Positions 1 to 6,209 of a DNA stretch of 14,715 nt are shown here, piece by piece. Made by a program: the position numbers and the translations under genes. The stretch is from an uncultured Neomegalonema sp. (GTDB lineage Bacteria > Pseudomonadota > Alphaproteobacteria > Rhodobacterales > Rhodobacteraceae): assembly GCA_937958345.1 (NCBI GenBank), contig CALGNW010000017.1, positions 1 to 14,715 on the forward strand. Reading direction: 5' to 3'. How positions within the stretch are numbered: the first letter of the stretch is position 1; the number at the start of each line of letters is the position of its first letter. The notes under the pieces are model-generated. The model was not told the origin of the DNA. It ran no database searches and saw nothing but the letters and a program-made list of their open reading frames with translations.

Positions 1-458
1 TCGGTCATTTGCAGGAGGATGGCATGCAATGTATTTCGGTCAATATCGCCGATGGCATGCGGCGCGTCCGCCGCGCTGAGTGCCTTGGCGACAGGGTCGA
101 GCGAGATACCGGCATCGGAAAGGATCAGGCAATCCGCATCCGAATAAAGCACGTCGGCGACGGGCATGCCGCGGGAGCGCAGGGTTTCGCTTTGTTTTGC
201 CTGCAGGATAAGCGTGTCCGCGCCCTTGTTGTCGCCGCCGGGACGCAGGATCGGTACGGGGATGAGTTTGGTCAGACCGGCGCGCGCGGCGCGGCGCAAG
301 GGACCGGCGGGCGGTTCCTGCCGCTTTACCCAGACTTTGCCGAGCGGGGTGTCCAGGGGGGTAACGCGCCGCTGCGTCAATGCGGGAGCCGACCCGGCGC
401 TGAGACCGAGTGCGTCCAATGCCTCGGCAGGCAAGCGGGAAATTGGTTTTGATGACAT
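1..458 (-). CDS. Kinase-like protein (LPS-kinase/APH-like fold), partial, C-terminus off the left edge
   Basis: Reading the minus strand from the ATG at 458-456 gives 152 uninterrupted codons to the window edge, so only the N-terminal part is present. The start has a GGAG four to five bases upstream. The protein has a stretch of the type LGKVWVKRQ (about residues 39-47), whose lysine resembles the ATP-binding lysine of protein-kinase-like folds. It is followed by an 'ETLRSRGMPVADVLY' segment and then 'DCLILSDAGISLDPV' (about residues 109-123), like the hinge region of WaaP/Kdo-kinase or aminoglycoside-phosphotransferase-like proteins. The catalytic loop would lie outside the window. A kinase-like gene beside a Methyltransf_17-type methyltransferase is an arrangement I recall from Rhodobacterales. 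The substrate is unknown. The assignment rests on fold-like motifs only and could be wrong. Confidence 0.55.
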   Translation of the reverse strand, partial: MSSKPISRLPAEALDALGLSAGSAPALTQRRVTPLDTPLGKVWVKRQEPPAGPLRRAARAGLTKLIPVPILRPGGDNKGADTLILQAKQSETLRSRGMPVADVLYSDADCLILSDAGISLDPVAKALSAADAPHAIGDIDRNTLHAILLQMT

Positions 459-591
459 GGTGCTCCGCCCCGAGCTTCACGATCATTGAATTCCAAGTGT
501 CCGGCGTCGGATAAGCCTTTTCCGCTACCGTAATCGGCAGAATACTATAAAATTGTACGATTAACAACTTAAGGATGACTGGCGCGATGAT
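459..591. promoter_or_regulatory. Divergent intergenic region with AT-rich core
   Basis: These 133 bases separate two divergent genes and must hold both promoters. The AT-rich stretch at about 538-570 contains TATAAA at 546-551 on the plus strand and TATAGT on the minus strand, both fair -10-like hexamers. Neither has a convincing -35 partner at 16-18 bases. AAGGA at 571-575 is the nearest Shine-Dalgarno-like match for the gene at 592 but sits 16 bases away, which is long. Promoter placement is a guess. Confidence 0.3.
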
Positions 592-1083
592 ATGAGCGAG
601 TTGGATAGAATGATCTCGCGGCTTGTGACCCAGCGCGCATGCCTTGATCATGCGGCGCGGGCGCTTGCTGATGTGCCCGGCATGGTGCTTGAAGTCGGCT
701 TGGGAAAGGCGCGCACGTTCGATCATCTGCGCGGGCTGTTCGCGGGGCGCGCGCTTTATGCCTTTGATTTTGAAGTGCATGCGCCCAAACGTCTTGTCCC
801 TGAACCCGAGACGCTTTTTTTGGGGGATTTTCGGGAAACGCTGGGGCGGGCGCGGGCTGATTTAGGGCGCAATGCGGCGCTGGTTCATGCGGATGTCGGC
901 AGCAAAGACCGCGCGGCGGACGCCTTGCTCGCTGCTGAAATTGCGCCGATGATCGGGGCGCTGTTGGTTCCGGGCGGCATGGTGATTACGGATCGCGAGA
1001 TGAGCGGCGCAGGTTGGACAGCGGTTGATCTGCCTTCGGGAGTATCAGGGGACTGGCCGTACTTTATGTACCGCGCTGATTGA
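592..1083 (+). CDS. Small class I SAM-dependent methyltransferase (Methyltransf_17-like)
   Basis: This 163-residue protein has the usual length of the small Methyltransf_17-like S-adenosylmethionine methyltransferases. It opens with the family-like SELDRMISRL-QRACLD segment, which supports the ATG at 592 despite weak ribosome-binding signals. Motif I of the SAM fold is VLEVGLGKARTFDHL (about residues 32-46). An acidic strand end follows at YAFDFEV, then the ALVHADVGSKD segment (about residues 97-107), where related folds contact the cofactor. The end, GGMVITDREM...YFMYRAD, is the usual C-terminal strand of such proteins. The methyl acceptor is unknown. The gene diverges from the kinase-like gene and converges on the dehydratase, with a hairpin between. 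Cytoplasmic; no signal peptide. Confidence 0.75.
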   Translation: MSELDRMISRLVTQRACLDHAARALADVPGMVLEVGLGKARTFDHLRGLFAGRALYAFDFEVHAPKRLVPEPETLFLGDFRETLGRARADLGRNAALVHADVGSKDRAADALLAAEIAPMIGALLVPGGMVITDREMSGAGWTAVDLPSGVSGDWPYFMYRAD

Positions 1084-1087
1084 GTTG

Positions 1088-1115
1088 TGGTTGGTCCGCG
1101 CGTGCAGACCAACCA
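1088..1115. terminator. Convergent-gene hairpin, possible bidirectional terminator
   Basis: A perfect 9-bp inverted repeat, TGGTTGGTC (1088-1096) and GACCAACCA (1107-1115), encloses a 10-base loop. It lies in the 56-base gap between the convergent methyltransferase and dehydratase genes, just after the first stop codon. Neither arm is followed by a clear T tract, so it may work with Rho or as an RNA 3'-end stabiliser. Confidence 0.5.
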
Positions 1116-1139
1116 ACGTGCGTTGCGTATTTCTGAGCT

Positions 1140-2873
1140 TCAGTAGATAGCGGGTTCGCCGGTTTCGCCGCCGAAGGCGTTTTCGAGATAATCGAAATCG
1201 CACCCTTTGTCGGCCTGAGTGATGTGCTGGGCATAAATCCAACCGTAACCGCGCGTGTAGCGGGGGGCGGGCTGTGTCCATGCCGCCTTGCGGGTTGCCA
1301 TGTCCGCATCGGAAATATCGAGGTTGATCGTGCGCGCGTTGACATCGACGCTGATCATATCGCCGGTTTTGACCAGACCGAGCGGCCCGCCGACAAAGGA
1401 TTCCGGCGCAACATGCAGAATGCACGCGCCGTAACTCGTGCCGCTCATCCGTGCGTCGGAGATCCTGACCAGATCGCGGATGCCCTGCTTGAGCAGCCTT
1501 TTCGGAACGGGCAGTTGCCCCCATTCCGGCATGCCGGGTCCGCCGACCGGACCGGCATTGCGGAACACCATCACCGTGTCGGCAGTGACATCGGCATTTT
1601 CGTCATCGGCCCATGCTTTCATCTCGTCATAGGTATCGAAAACGACGGCGGGGCCGGTGTGTTTAAGCAGCTTCGGGTCGCAGGCGCTGGGCTTTATGAC
1701 ACACCCGTCCGGTGCGAGATTGCCTTTCAGAACCGCCAGCGCCCCCTCGGCGTAGATCGGTTTGTCGAGGGGCCGGATGACATCGTCGTTGTGTATGATG
1801 CTTTCGGCAATTTCCTCGCCCCATGTCTTGCCGCTGACGGTGAGCGCCGACAGATCGAGCTTGTCTTCCAGCCGTTTCATCAGACCCTTAAAACCGCCCG
1901 CATAGTAGAAGTCTTCCATCAGGTATTTTTCGCCCGATGGGCGGATATTGGCGATCACCGGCACTTCGCGTGATGCTTTTTCGAAATCATCGAGGCTGAT
2001 ATCGACCCCCGCGCGGCGGCCCATGGCAATGACGTGAATGATGGCATTGGTCGAACAGCCCATCGCCATCGCGACCTTGATCGAATTTTCCAGAGCAGGA
2101 CGCGTGAGAATGTCGGTCGGTTTGAGGTCCTCCCAAACCAGTTCGACGGCGCGCCGTCCGCAGGCCGCACTCATCCGCACATGGTTGGCGTCTGCGGCGG
2201 GGATCGAGGATGTTCCCGGCAGGCACATGCCCATCGCATCGGCAATGCCGGTCATGGTCGAGGCTGTGCCCATGGTCATGCAATGGCCGTGGGAACGCGC
2301 GATGCCGCCGACGACCTCTTGCCATGTTTCCATCGACGTCTCGCCCGCCCGCACGTTGTCCCAGTATTTCCACATGTCCGAACCCGATCCGAGCTTTTCG
2401 CCGCGGAAATTTCCGCTGAGCATCGGACCCGCGGGCAGGTAGACGCAAGGCAGGTTCATGCTGACCGCCCCCATCAGCAACGCCGGTGTGGTCTTGTCGC
2501 AGCCGCCCATCAGGACCGCCCCGTCGATGGGGTGCGAGCGCAGCAGTTCTTCTGTCTCGATGGCGAGCAGGTTGCGGTACATCATCGTCGAGGGTTTGAC
2601 GATCGGCTCGGACAGTGAAATCGCGGGCAGTTCGAGCGGAAATCCGCCAGCCTGATAAACGCCGCGCTTAACATCCTCGACCCGCTGCTTGAAATGGCTG
2701 TGGCACTGGTTGATGTCGGACCACGTGTTGATAATCGCGATTACCGGCTTGCCGATATAATCCTCGTCCCCGAAACCCATCTGCATAATCCGCGAGCGGT
2801 GGTTCCATGAACGCTGGGTTTCGGTTTGAGCGAACCAGCGCGCGGAGCGCAGGTCTTGAGCGTCTTTGGTCAT
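1140..2873 (-). CDS. IlvD/Edd-family sugar-acid dehydratase (L-arabonate dehydratase-like)
   Basis: This 577-residue protein belongs to the dihydroxy-acid/sugar-acid dehydratase family, which removes water from a sugar acid to give a 2-keto-3-deoxy acid. It most resembles the L-arabonate/D-xylonate branch, whose Rhizobium enzyme is about the same length and carries a [2Fe-2S] cluster. Visible ligands are Cys57 (NQCHSHF), Cys125 (GGCDKTTP) and Cys198 (HCMTMGTAST), with Glu89, Asp126 and Lys127 at the Mg2+/carbamylated-lysine positions. The DARMSGTSYG segment near 473-482 holds the catalytic serine region. No key residue is missing. The ATG at 2873 follows a GGGGGA purine run. It stands alone on the minus strand with no sugar transporter or regulator nearby, so the true substrate cannot be read from context. 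True IlvD (branched-chain amino-acid synthesis) is less likely. Confidence 0.9.
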   Translation of the reverse strand: MTKDAQDLRSARWFAQTETQRSWNHRSRIMQMGFGDEDYIGKPVIAIINTWSDINQCHSHFKQRVEDVKRGVYQAGGFPLELPAISLSEPIVKPSTMMYRNLLAIETEELLRSHPIDGAVLMGGCDKTTPALLMGAVSMNLPCVYLPAGPMLSGNFRGEKLGSGSDMWKYWDNVRAGETSMETWQEVVGGIARSHGHCMTMGTASTMTGIADAMGMCLPGTSSIPAADANHVRMSAACGRRAVELVWEDLKPTDILTRPALENSIKVAMAMGCSTNAIIHVIAMGRRAGVDISLDDFEKASREVPVIANIRPSGEKYLMEDFYYAGGFKGLMKRLEDKLDLSALTVSGKTWGEEIAESIIHNDDVIRPLDKPIYAEGALAVLKGNLAPDGCVIKPSACDPKLLKHTGPAVVFDTYDEMKAWADDENADVTADTVMVFRNAGPVGGPGMPEWGQLPVPKRLLKQGIRDLVRISDARMSGTSYGACILHVAPESFVGGPLGLVKTGDMISVDVNARTINLDISDADMATRKAAWTQPAPRYTRGYGWIYAQHITQADKGCDFDYLENAFGGETGEPAIY

Positions 2874-3067
2874 GGGGTCCCCCGATCAGTTTTTCATACC
2901 CAGACAACCGCGAAACGCGAGAGCTGACAAGTGCGCGCGTGGGTGGCGACTGTTTTCGGAGTCAGGTTTCTGCCGGTCCGTCGGATTGAAAATCGCCGGA
3001 AATCAAAGCGGGCTGAGGCTGTCCGGCAAGGCCGGGCGGTCGTAGCGTGACGATCAGAAAGCGAAAA

Positions 3068-3496
3068 GTTAACGGGTCCGCCAGCACCGTATTCGCAAAA
3101 CGAGACTCATAAAGGCCGAGTTATTGTCGAAATCACAAAGGGTTAACGGAATTTTCCGCTTTATCTTCGAAATTCCGCCCGGACCTGCAAGTTGTATCCG
3201 CGGCCTGTCTGTTAAGGGTACTCCGCGATGTTGAAGGACGGGTGCAACCGCCCCTGTTATTCCGTAATGCGTGCGCTGCGACAGAAGCATGACGGTTGGA
3301 CGCGCCTTTGACTGCGGGCGCTTAAAGCATGGTTTACAAAGGCTTTACGGGCTTTTTCCGGCAGTGCTCAGGCCGATAAGTATACGGCAAATATCGGGTT
3401 AACATCCCGATGTGATGTTAACGGATGAATCAATGAAATCGTTAACACGTGAATGAAAACAGCAACCTTTCCGGTTGTATGGTTTACGCATTAACC
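3068..3496. repeat. Cluster of GTTAAC/TTAACC motifs (CtrA half-site-like)
   Basis: GTTAAC occurs at 3068-3073, 3142-3147, 3398-3403, 3417-3422 and 3441-3446, with a related ATTAACC at 3490-3496 and a GTTAAG at 3211. The only other GTTAAC sites I found in the window are near 10148 and 13698. Alphaproteobacterial CtrA binds TTAA-N7-TTAA or TTAACCAT half-sites. None of these pairs has the N7 spacing, so the link to CtrA is by half-site only. A GAATC (GANTC-type, the CcrM methylation sequence) at 3427-3431 lies between the last two palindromes. The cluster ends about 100 bases before the start at 3601. Confidence 0.45.
3393..3411. promoter_or_regulatory. Inverted repeat ATCGGG-N7-CCCGAT around a GTTAAC site
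   Basis: A perfect 6-bp inverted repeat, ATCGGG (3393-3398) and CCCGAT (3406-3411), has TTAACAT as its 7-base centre, so a GTTAAC motif straddles the left arm and the loop. It can be an operator with half-sites about one helical turn apart, or an RNA hairpin. No T tract follows, so it is not an intrinsic terminator. Confidence 0.3.
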
Positions 3497-3588
3497 AAGA
3501 ACTCGTCGGTTTTTAAACACCGAAATGTGGCCTGCGGCACAGCCATTGCTCAGAATACCAGGTACGGACGTCGCAGATGTCCGCAACC

Positions 3589-3592
3589 GGAG
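3589..3592 (+). promoter_or_regulatory. Ribosome binding site GGAG that favours the GTG start at 3601
   Basis: GGAG lies eight bases before GTG 3601-3603. The alternative in-frame ATG at 3577 has no comparable purine run in front of it and would add eight residues before the signal peptide. Confidence 0.6.
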
Positions 3593-3600
3593 TAGATGAA

Positions 3601-3912
3601 GTGACTGACCAAAATCGGAGTATCGCACGCACGAAAATCGCCGCCCTTGTTCTGGGGTTCGGTCTCGCCGTCCTTTCGACGGGCCATGCAGAGGCACGTT
3701 TGCTGAGTGCCAATCTGCCCGCACCGACCGAGTCCAAGCACCAGGCCGTTCATCTTCCGACCGGCTGCAAGGCGAATGTTGTGCTCGACCACACTGATTT
3801 TATCAGCGCCAGCATTACCGATCCAGATTGCCTGCCCCGCGGTATTTATGCCCGCCGCGTACCGGGCAGCATGAAGGATTTCCGTCTGCTTCCCCTGCCT
3901 ACCCGTCGCTGA
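3601..3912 (+). CDS. Small exported protein of unknown function (103 aa)
   Basis: I do not recognise this protein. From the GTG start it has a short basic N-terminus (QNRSIARTK), a hydrophobic core (about residues 13-27, IAALVLGFGLAVLST) and a likely signal-peptidase cleavage after GHA or GHAEA (residues 30-32), so it should be exported to the periplasm. The mature part is about 70 residues with two cysteines, Cys56 (TGCKANV) and Cys77 (DPDCLPRG), which could form one disulfide. The tail is basic and proline-rich (RLLPLPTRR). It is followed after 42 bases by a second exported protein and preceded by the long GTTAAC-rich region, so the two genes probably form one transcription unit. An upstream in-frame ATG at 3577 is the alternative start. 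Confidence 0.65.
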   Translation: MTDQNRSIARTKIAALVLGFGLAVLSTGHAEARLLSANLPAPTESKHQAVHLPTGCKANVVLDHTDFISASITDPDCLPRGIYARRVPGSMKDFRLLPLPTRR

Positions 3913-3954
3913 GGCAACTGCCTGAACATCGCAACCCAATACGAGGAGCTATCC

Positions 3955-4395
3955 ATGATGACGACGCGCAAAACTCCAATCGCCCTGATTGCAATTCTGG
4001 CCCTCTCGGCTGCGTGTTCGAGCAGCATCGGTTCTTTGCCGGGTATTTCCGGTTCGGCGGCGGACGTCCATGCGGCGATGCCGGGCCATAAAGACTCGTT
4101 CAAGGCGCTGGGCCTTGACCAGCCGCCGGTTTCGGTTCCTGCCGATCCGGTGATGCAGCCCGCCTCGGTCACCTTTGCCAGTGCGCGCACGAATGTTGCC
4201 GGCGCCGATGTGTACGCGATGAATATCGCCAATGAATATATGCTGCCGCCGGTTATCCCCGGTCAGGCGCAGGCGGTTGCAGCGGCCAAACCCGAGATGG
4301 TCCCGACACAGTATCGCGAAGTGATTTTCCGCAGTCCGGCGACGCAGGATCGGACGGTTTATGCCAGCACGCTCGGAAATCTACTCGTTGAATAG
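3955..4395 (+). CDS. Putative small lipoprotein of unknown function (146 aa)
   Basis: A GAGGAG run (3943-3948) six bases upstream supports the ATG at 3955. The N-terminus has a basic start (TTRK), a hydrophobic stretch (about residues 8-19) and LSAAC ending at Cys21, followed by SSS. This looks like a lipoprotein signal, although position -3 is Ser rather than the usual Leu, so lipidation is likely but not certain. Serine after the cysteine would favour the outer membrane. The rest is rich in Ala, Pro and Val with no motif I know; a segment around QYREVIFRSPATQDRTVY (about residues 118-135) looks like a short folded part. It follows the small exported protein at 3601 and is closed by a strong terminator. 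Confidence 0.7.
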   Translation: MMTTRKTPIALIAILALSAACSSSIGSLPGISGSAADVHAAMPGHKDSFKALGLDQPPVSVPADPVMQPASVTFASARTNVAGADVYAMNIANEYMLPPVIPGQAQAVAAAKPEMVPTQYREVIFRSPATQDRTVYASTLGNLLVE

Positions 4396-4443
4396 AGCAA
4401 CACTTGTTGCAGGGTCATTTCATTCGTGACCTATCAGCGCTGG

Positions 4444-4472
4444 CCCTCTCCCGGAAACGGGGGAGGGTTTTT
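4444..4472 (+). terminator. Intrinsic terminator of the exported-protein pair
   Basis: CCCTCTCCCG (4444-4453), a GAAA tetraloop and CGGGGGAGGG (4458-4467) form a 10-bp GC-rich stem with one G-U pair, followed by TTTTT (4468-4472). It lies 49 bases after the lipoprotein stop. The T tract is only on the plus strand, so it serves the plus-strand genes and not the convergent gene at 4499. Confidence 0.85.
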
Positions 4473-4498
4473 CGTTGGTGCGCCTTGCCGCCGAATGT

Positions 4499-4849
4499 CT
4501 ATTCCGGCGCGCGGGGTTCGATGCGGTTGATCGTCGGTGTGCCGCTGTCCCCGATCCAGTGCAGTTCGTCCGTTGCCGTGTCGTGCAGCACGTCGTAGCA
4601 GGCCCATCCGCCGAAGGGTGGCCATTTCGAGCAGTATTGCGTTTCGCTGACGCGCCAGTACCCGACGCTGGGGCGGCCCGAGGCGATGTAATCCGTCGTG
4701 CCGCCCTGATAGAAAACCTGTTTCGTATCGTCGCCATAAGCCGTGATCGCAGGCAGCAATTCGCTGATTTCCGCGCCTGATAGCTTGACCGGTTCGGCCA
4801 GCGCGATGGCGGGGACGCAAAAGAGGGCGGCGGAAATATATCGGATCAT
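4499..4849 (-). CDS. Small exported protein with a YCSxWPP...WxCY core (116 aa)
   Basis: The start is set at the ATG 4849-4847, which has GAGG five bases upstream and begins a good signal peptide (MIRYISAALF, hydrophobic to about residue 17, cleavage after ALA). An in-frame GTG at 4873 is the weaker alternative. The mature protein is about 98 residues. Its core, GYWRVSETQYCSKWPPFGGWACYDV (residues 63-87; GYWRVSETQYCSKWPP then FGGWACYDV), has Cys73 and Cys84, likely a disulfide, flanked by tryptophans. I recall similar short periplasmic proteins in Rhodobacterales, but I cannot name the family with confidence and no function is known to me. It diverges from the LysE gene across 68 bases and converges on the lipoprotein gene. 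Confidence 0.7.
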   Translation of the reverse strand: MIRYISAALFCVPAIALAEPVKLSGAEISELLPAITAYGDDTKQVFYQGGTTDYIASGRPSVGYWRVSETQYCSKWPPFGGWACYDVLHDTATDELHWIGDSGTPTINRIEPRAPE

Positions 4850-4854
4850 GGCGG

Positions 4855-4858
4855 CCTC
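4855..4858 (-). promoter_or_regulatory. Ribosome binding site GAGG deciding the start at 4849
   Basis: On the minus strand GAGG lies five bases before ATG 4849-4847. The longer frame from GTG 4873 would put this GAGG inside the coding sequence and add a charged extension in front of the signal peptide. Confidence 0.6.
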
Positions 4859-4917
4859 GCGGTTGTGTTTCACCCGAACCTAATGAAGTGTCCGGGGGCA
4901 GTCGAACGGGGAACGCC

Positions 4918-5532
4918 ATGACTCTCGGTATGTTGATCGCCTTTGCGGTCGCGTCTTTCTTTATCGTCGTTGTGCCGGGGCCGACGGTGACGGTGATCGT
5001 TGCCAATTCTTTGCGCGACGGGGCACGGGCCGGTTTTCTGAATGTTGCGGGAACGCAAGCGGGCCTGTCCGTGATGATCGTTGTCGTCGCGCTGGGACTG
5101 GAGACGGTTATCAGACTCATGGCCGAGTGGTTCTTTGTCGTAAAGCTGATCGGTGCGGCCTATCTGATCTGGCTGGGCGTAAAGCTGTGGCGTTCTGACG
5201 GAGAGATCGGCGGCGCGGATACGCGCAAACCCCGCATCGGATATTTCTGGCAGGGTGTGGTGGTCATCGTGACCAACCCGAAAATTCTGGTGCTGTTCGG
5301 CGCGTTTATCCCGCAATTCGTTGACCCTGCGGGCAGCGCGTTTTGGCAGACGATGATGCTGGGCGGGATCTTTATGGTCGTTGCGACCGTGTTTGACTCG
5401 CTCTACGTTTTGTTGGCCGCACGGGCCGGGCGGGCGCTGACGCAATCGCGTGTGCGGTTTGTCGAGAAGGTCAGCGGGTCGCTGTTGATTGCCGGCGGTA
5501 TCTGGATGGCAACGTTACGGAGAGCGGTATGA
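4918..5532 (+). CDS. LysE/RhtB-family amino-acid or metabolite exporter
   Basis: This 204-residue inner-membrane protein is the normal length for the LysE/RhtB family, which exports amino acids and related metabolites. The ATG at 4918 follows a GGGGA purine run; an in-frame GTG at 4888 would add ten polar residues before the first membrane segment and is less likely. Family marks are PGP (residues 20-22) at the end of the first hydrophobic helix, the glycine-rich RDGARAGFLNVAG (33-45), NPK (120-122) and PQF (132-134). Hydrophobic stretches at about 4-20, 46-61, 71-91, 112-131, 144-166 and 182-199 fit six segments. It is the first gene of a three-gene operon, and its stop overlaps the next start by four bases (ATGA). 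The substrate cannot be told from sequence. Confidence 0.88.
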   Translation: MTLGMLIAFAVASFFIVVVPGPTVTVIVANSLRDGARAGFLNVAGTQAGLSVMIVVVALGLETVIRLMAEWFFVVKLIGAAYLIWLGVKLWRSDGEIGGADTRKPRIGYFWQGVVVIVTNPKILVLFGAFIPQFVDPAGSAFWQTMMLGGIFMVVATVFDSLYVLLAARAGRALTQSRVRFVEKVSGSLLIAGGIWMATLRRAV

Positions 5533-6209
5533 GCAGACACATTACCCTTGATACGCGGTGGCAAAGGCCGGATGCGGCGCTGGTTGATCCGTTCCGCGAT
5601 GCGCCCTCGGGCAATGTGTCGGATGCGGCGGGGCGGATCGCGGATGTGCCGACGGCCATCAAGGCAGTGACCGCCGCCAACCGGTTTTGCGGAACGGCGC
5701 TGACGGTTGAAAACGGGCGGATCGGGAATATGGGCGTCTGGGCGGCGCTGGAGCATATTCGCCCCGGCGATGTGCTGGTAATCGCCACAGGCGATGCGCG
5801 CGAGCGCGCGGTTATCGGTGACTTGCTGGCGGGGTTTGCCTTTAACGGCGGCGCGGTTGCGATTGTCACGGACGGCATGATCCGCGACCGTGACCAGCTG
5901 GATGCCTTTGGCAAGCCGGTTTTTGCAGGGGGTGTGACGCCCGTCGGTCCTGTGGGAGAAGGGCCTGTCGGGATCGGCGTGCCGGTGACATTCGGCGCGC
6001 AGCAGATTTGCAGCGGCGATGTGATTGTCGGTGATGCGGACGGGGTGGTCGTTGTACCCCGGGCAAAGCTGGGCGAGGCCGCCGTGATCCTGTCCGAAAT
6101 CGCAACGCGCGAGGCGGGGATGGAGGCGCAGTTCAAGGCGGGCGCGAGCGTGCCCGATGAATGGGCGGCGCTGCGTGCCGCCGCGACGATGACACGAGTG
6201 GAGGGTTAG
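5529..6209 (+). CDS. RraA/HMG-CHA aldolase-like protein
   Basis: This 226-residue protein belongs to the RraA-like family, which includes 4-hydroxy-4-methyl-2-oxoglutarate/4-carboxy-4-hydroxy-2-oxoadipate aldolases (retro-aldol cleavage to pyruvate, with oxaloacetate decarboxylase side activity) and RNase E regulators. The core is present: VIGDLLAGFAFNGG (about 95-108) and VTDGMIRDRDQL (113-124), giving an aspartate, 20 residues, then Arg119-Asp120, the metal and substrate site of the aldolases. VFAGGVTPVGP (131-141) follows. The arginine-aspartate pair favours a catalytic enzyme over a pure RNase E inhibitor. The start overlaps the LysE stop (ATGA) and the stop abuts the next ATG, so the three genes are translationally coupled. 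The physiological substrate is unknown. Cytoplasmic. Confidence 0.85.
   Translation: MSRHITLDTRWQRPDAALVDPFRDAPSGNVSDAAGRIADVPTAIKAVTAANRFCGTALTVENGRIGNMGVWAALEHIRPGDVLVIATGDARERAVIGDLLAGFAFNGGAVAIVTDGMIRDRDQLDAFGKPVFAGGVTPVGPVGEGPVGIGVPVTFGAQQICSGDVIVGDADGVVVVPRAKLGEAAVILSEIATREAGMEAQFKAGASVPDEWAALRAAATMTRVEG

Larger units (their letters stand above)
2874..3600. other. Long region without a convincing gene, probable regulatory DNA
   Basis: No open frame in these 727 bases looks like a protein; the longest minus-strand frame (3069-3290, 73 codons) has an implausible composition. The region must hold the promoter of the dehydratase (minus strand, left end) and that of the exported-protein pair (plus strand, right end). 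It is AT-richer than its neighbours from about 3060. It contains five GTTAAC palindromes, a CCGGC-AAG-GCCGG hairpin (3023-3035), a CGGAA-TT-TTCCG palindrome around 3150, and a GCGCC/GGCGC hairpin near 3302-3321. A small RNA in this stretch is possible, but I see no clear intrinsic terminator for one. Confidence 0.5.

Noticed and set aside
575..595. Six-codon frame (MTGAMI) whose stop overlaps the methyltransferase ATG
   Set aside because: It could be a coupling leader, but it has no ribosome site and is short enough to occur by chance.
40..780. 246-codon open frame on the minus strand
   Set aside because: It overlaps the methyltransferase and the better-supported kinase-like frame, is extremely Arg/Pro-rich in its second half, and has no family likeness. 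It is a shadow frame of GC-rich coding DNA.
1224..1973. 249-codon plus-strand frame inside the dehydratase
   Set aside because: It is antisense to a well-conserved enzyme and has a shadow-type composition without recognisable motifs.
3069..3290. 73-codon minus-strand frame in the gene-free region
   Set aside because: No ribosome site, no recognisable pattern, and it spans two of the GTTAAC sites.
3398..3446. Classical CtrA site TTAA-N7-TTAA
   Set aside because: The TTAA cores start 19 and 24 bases apart, so none has the required 11-base periodicity. Only half-site resemblance remains.
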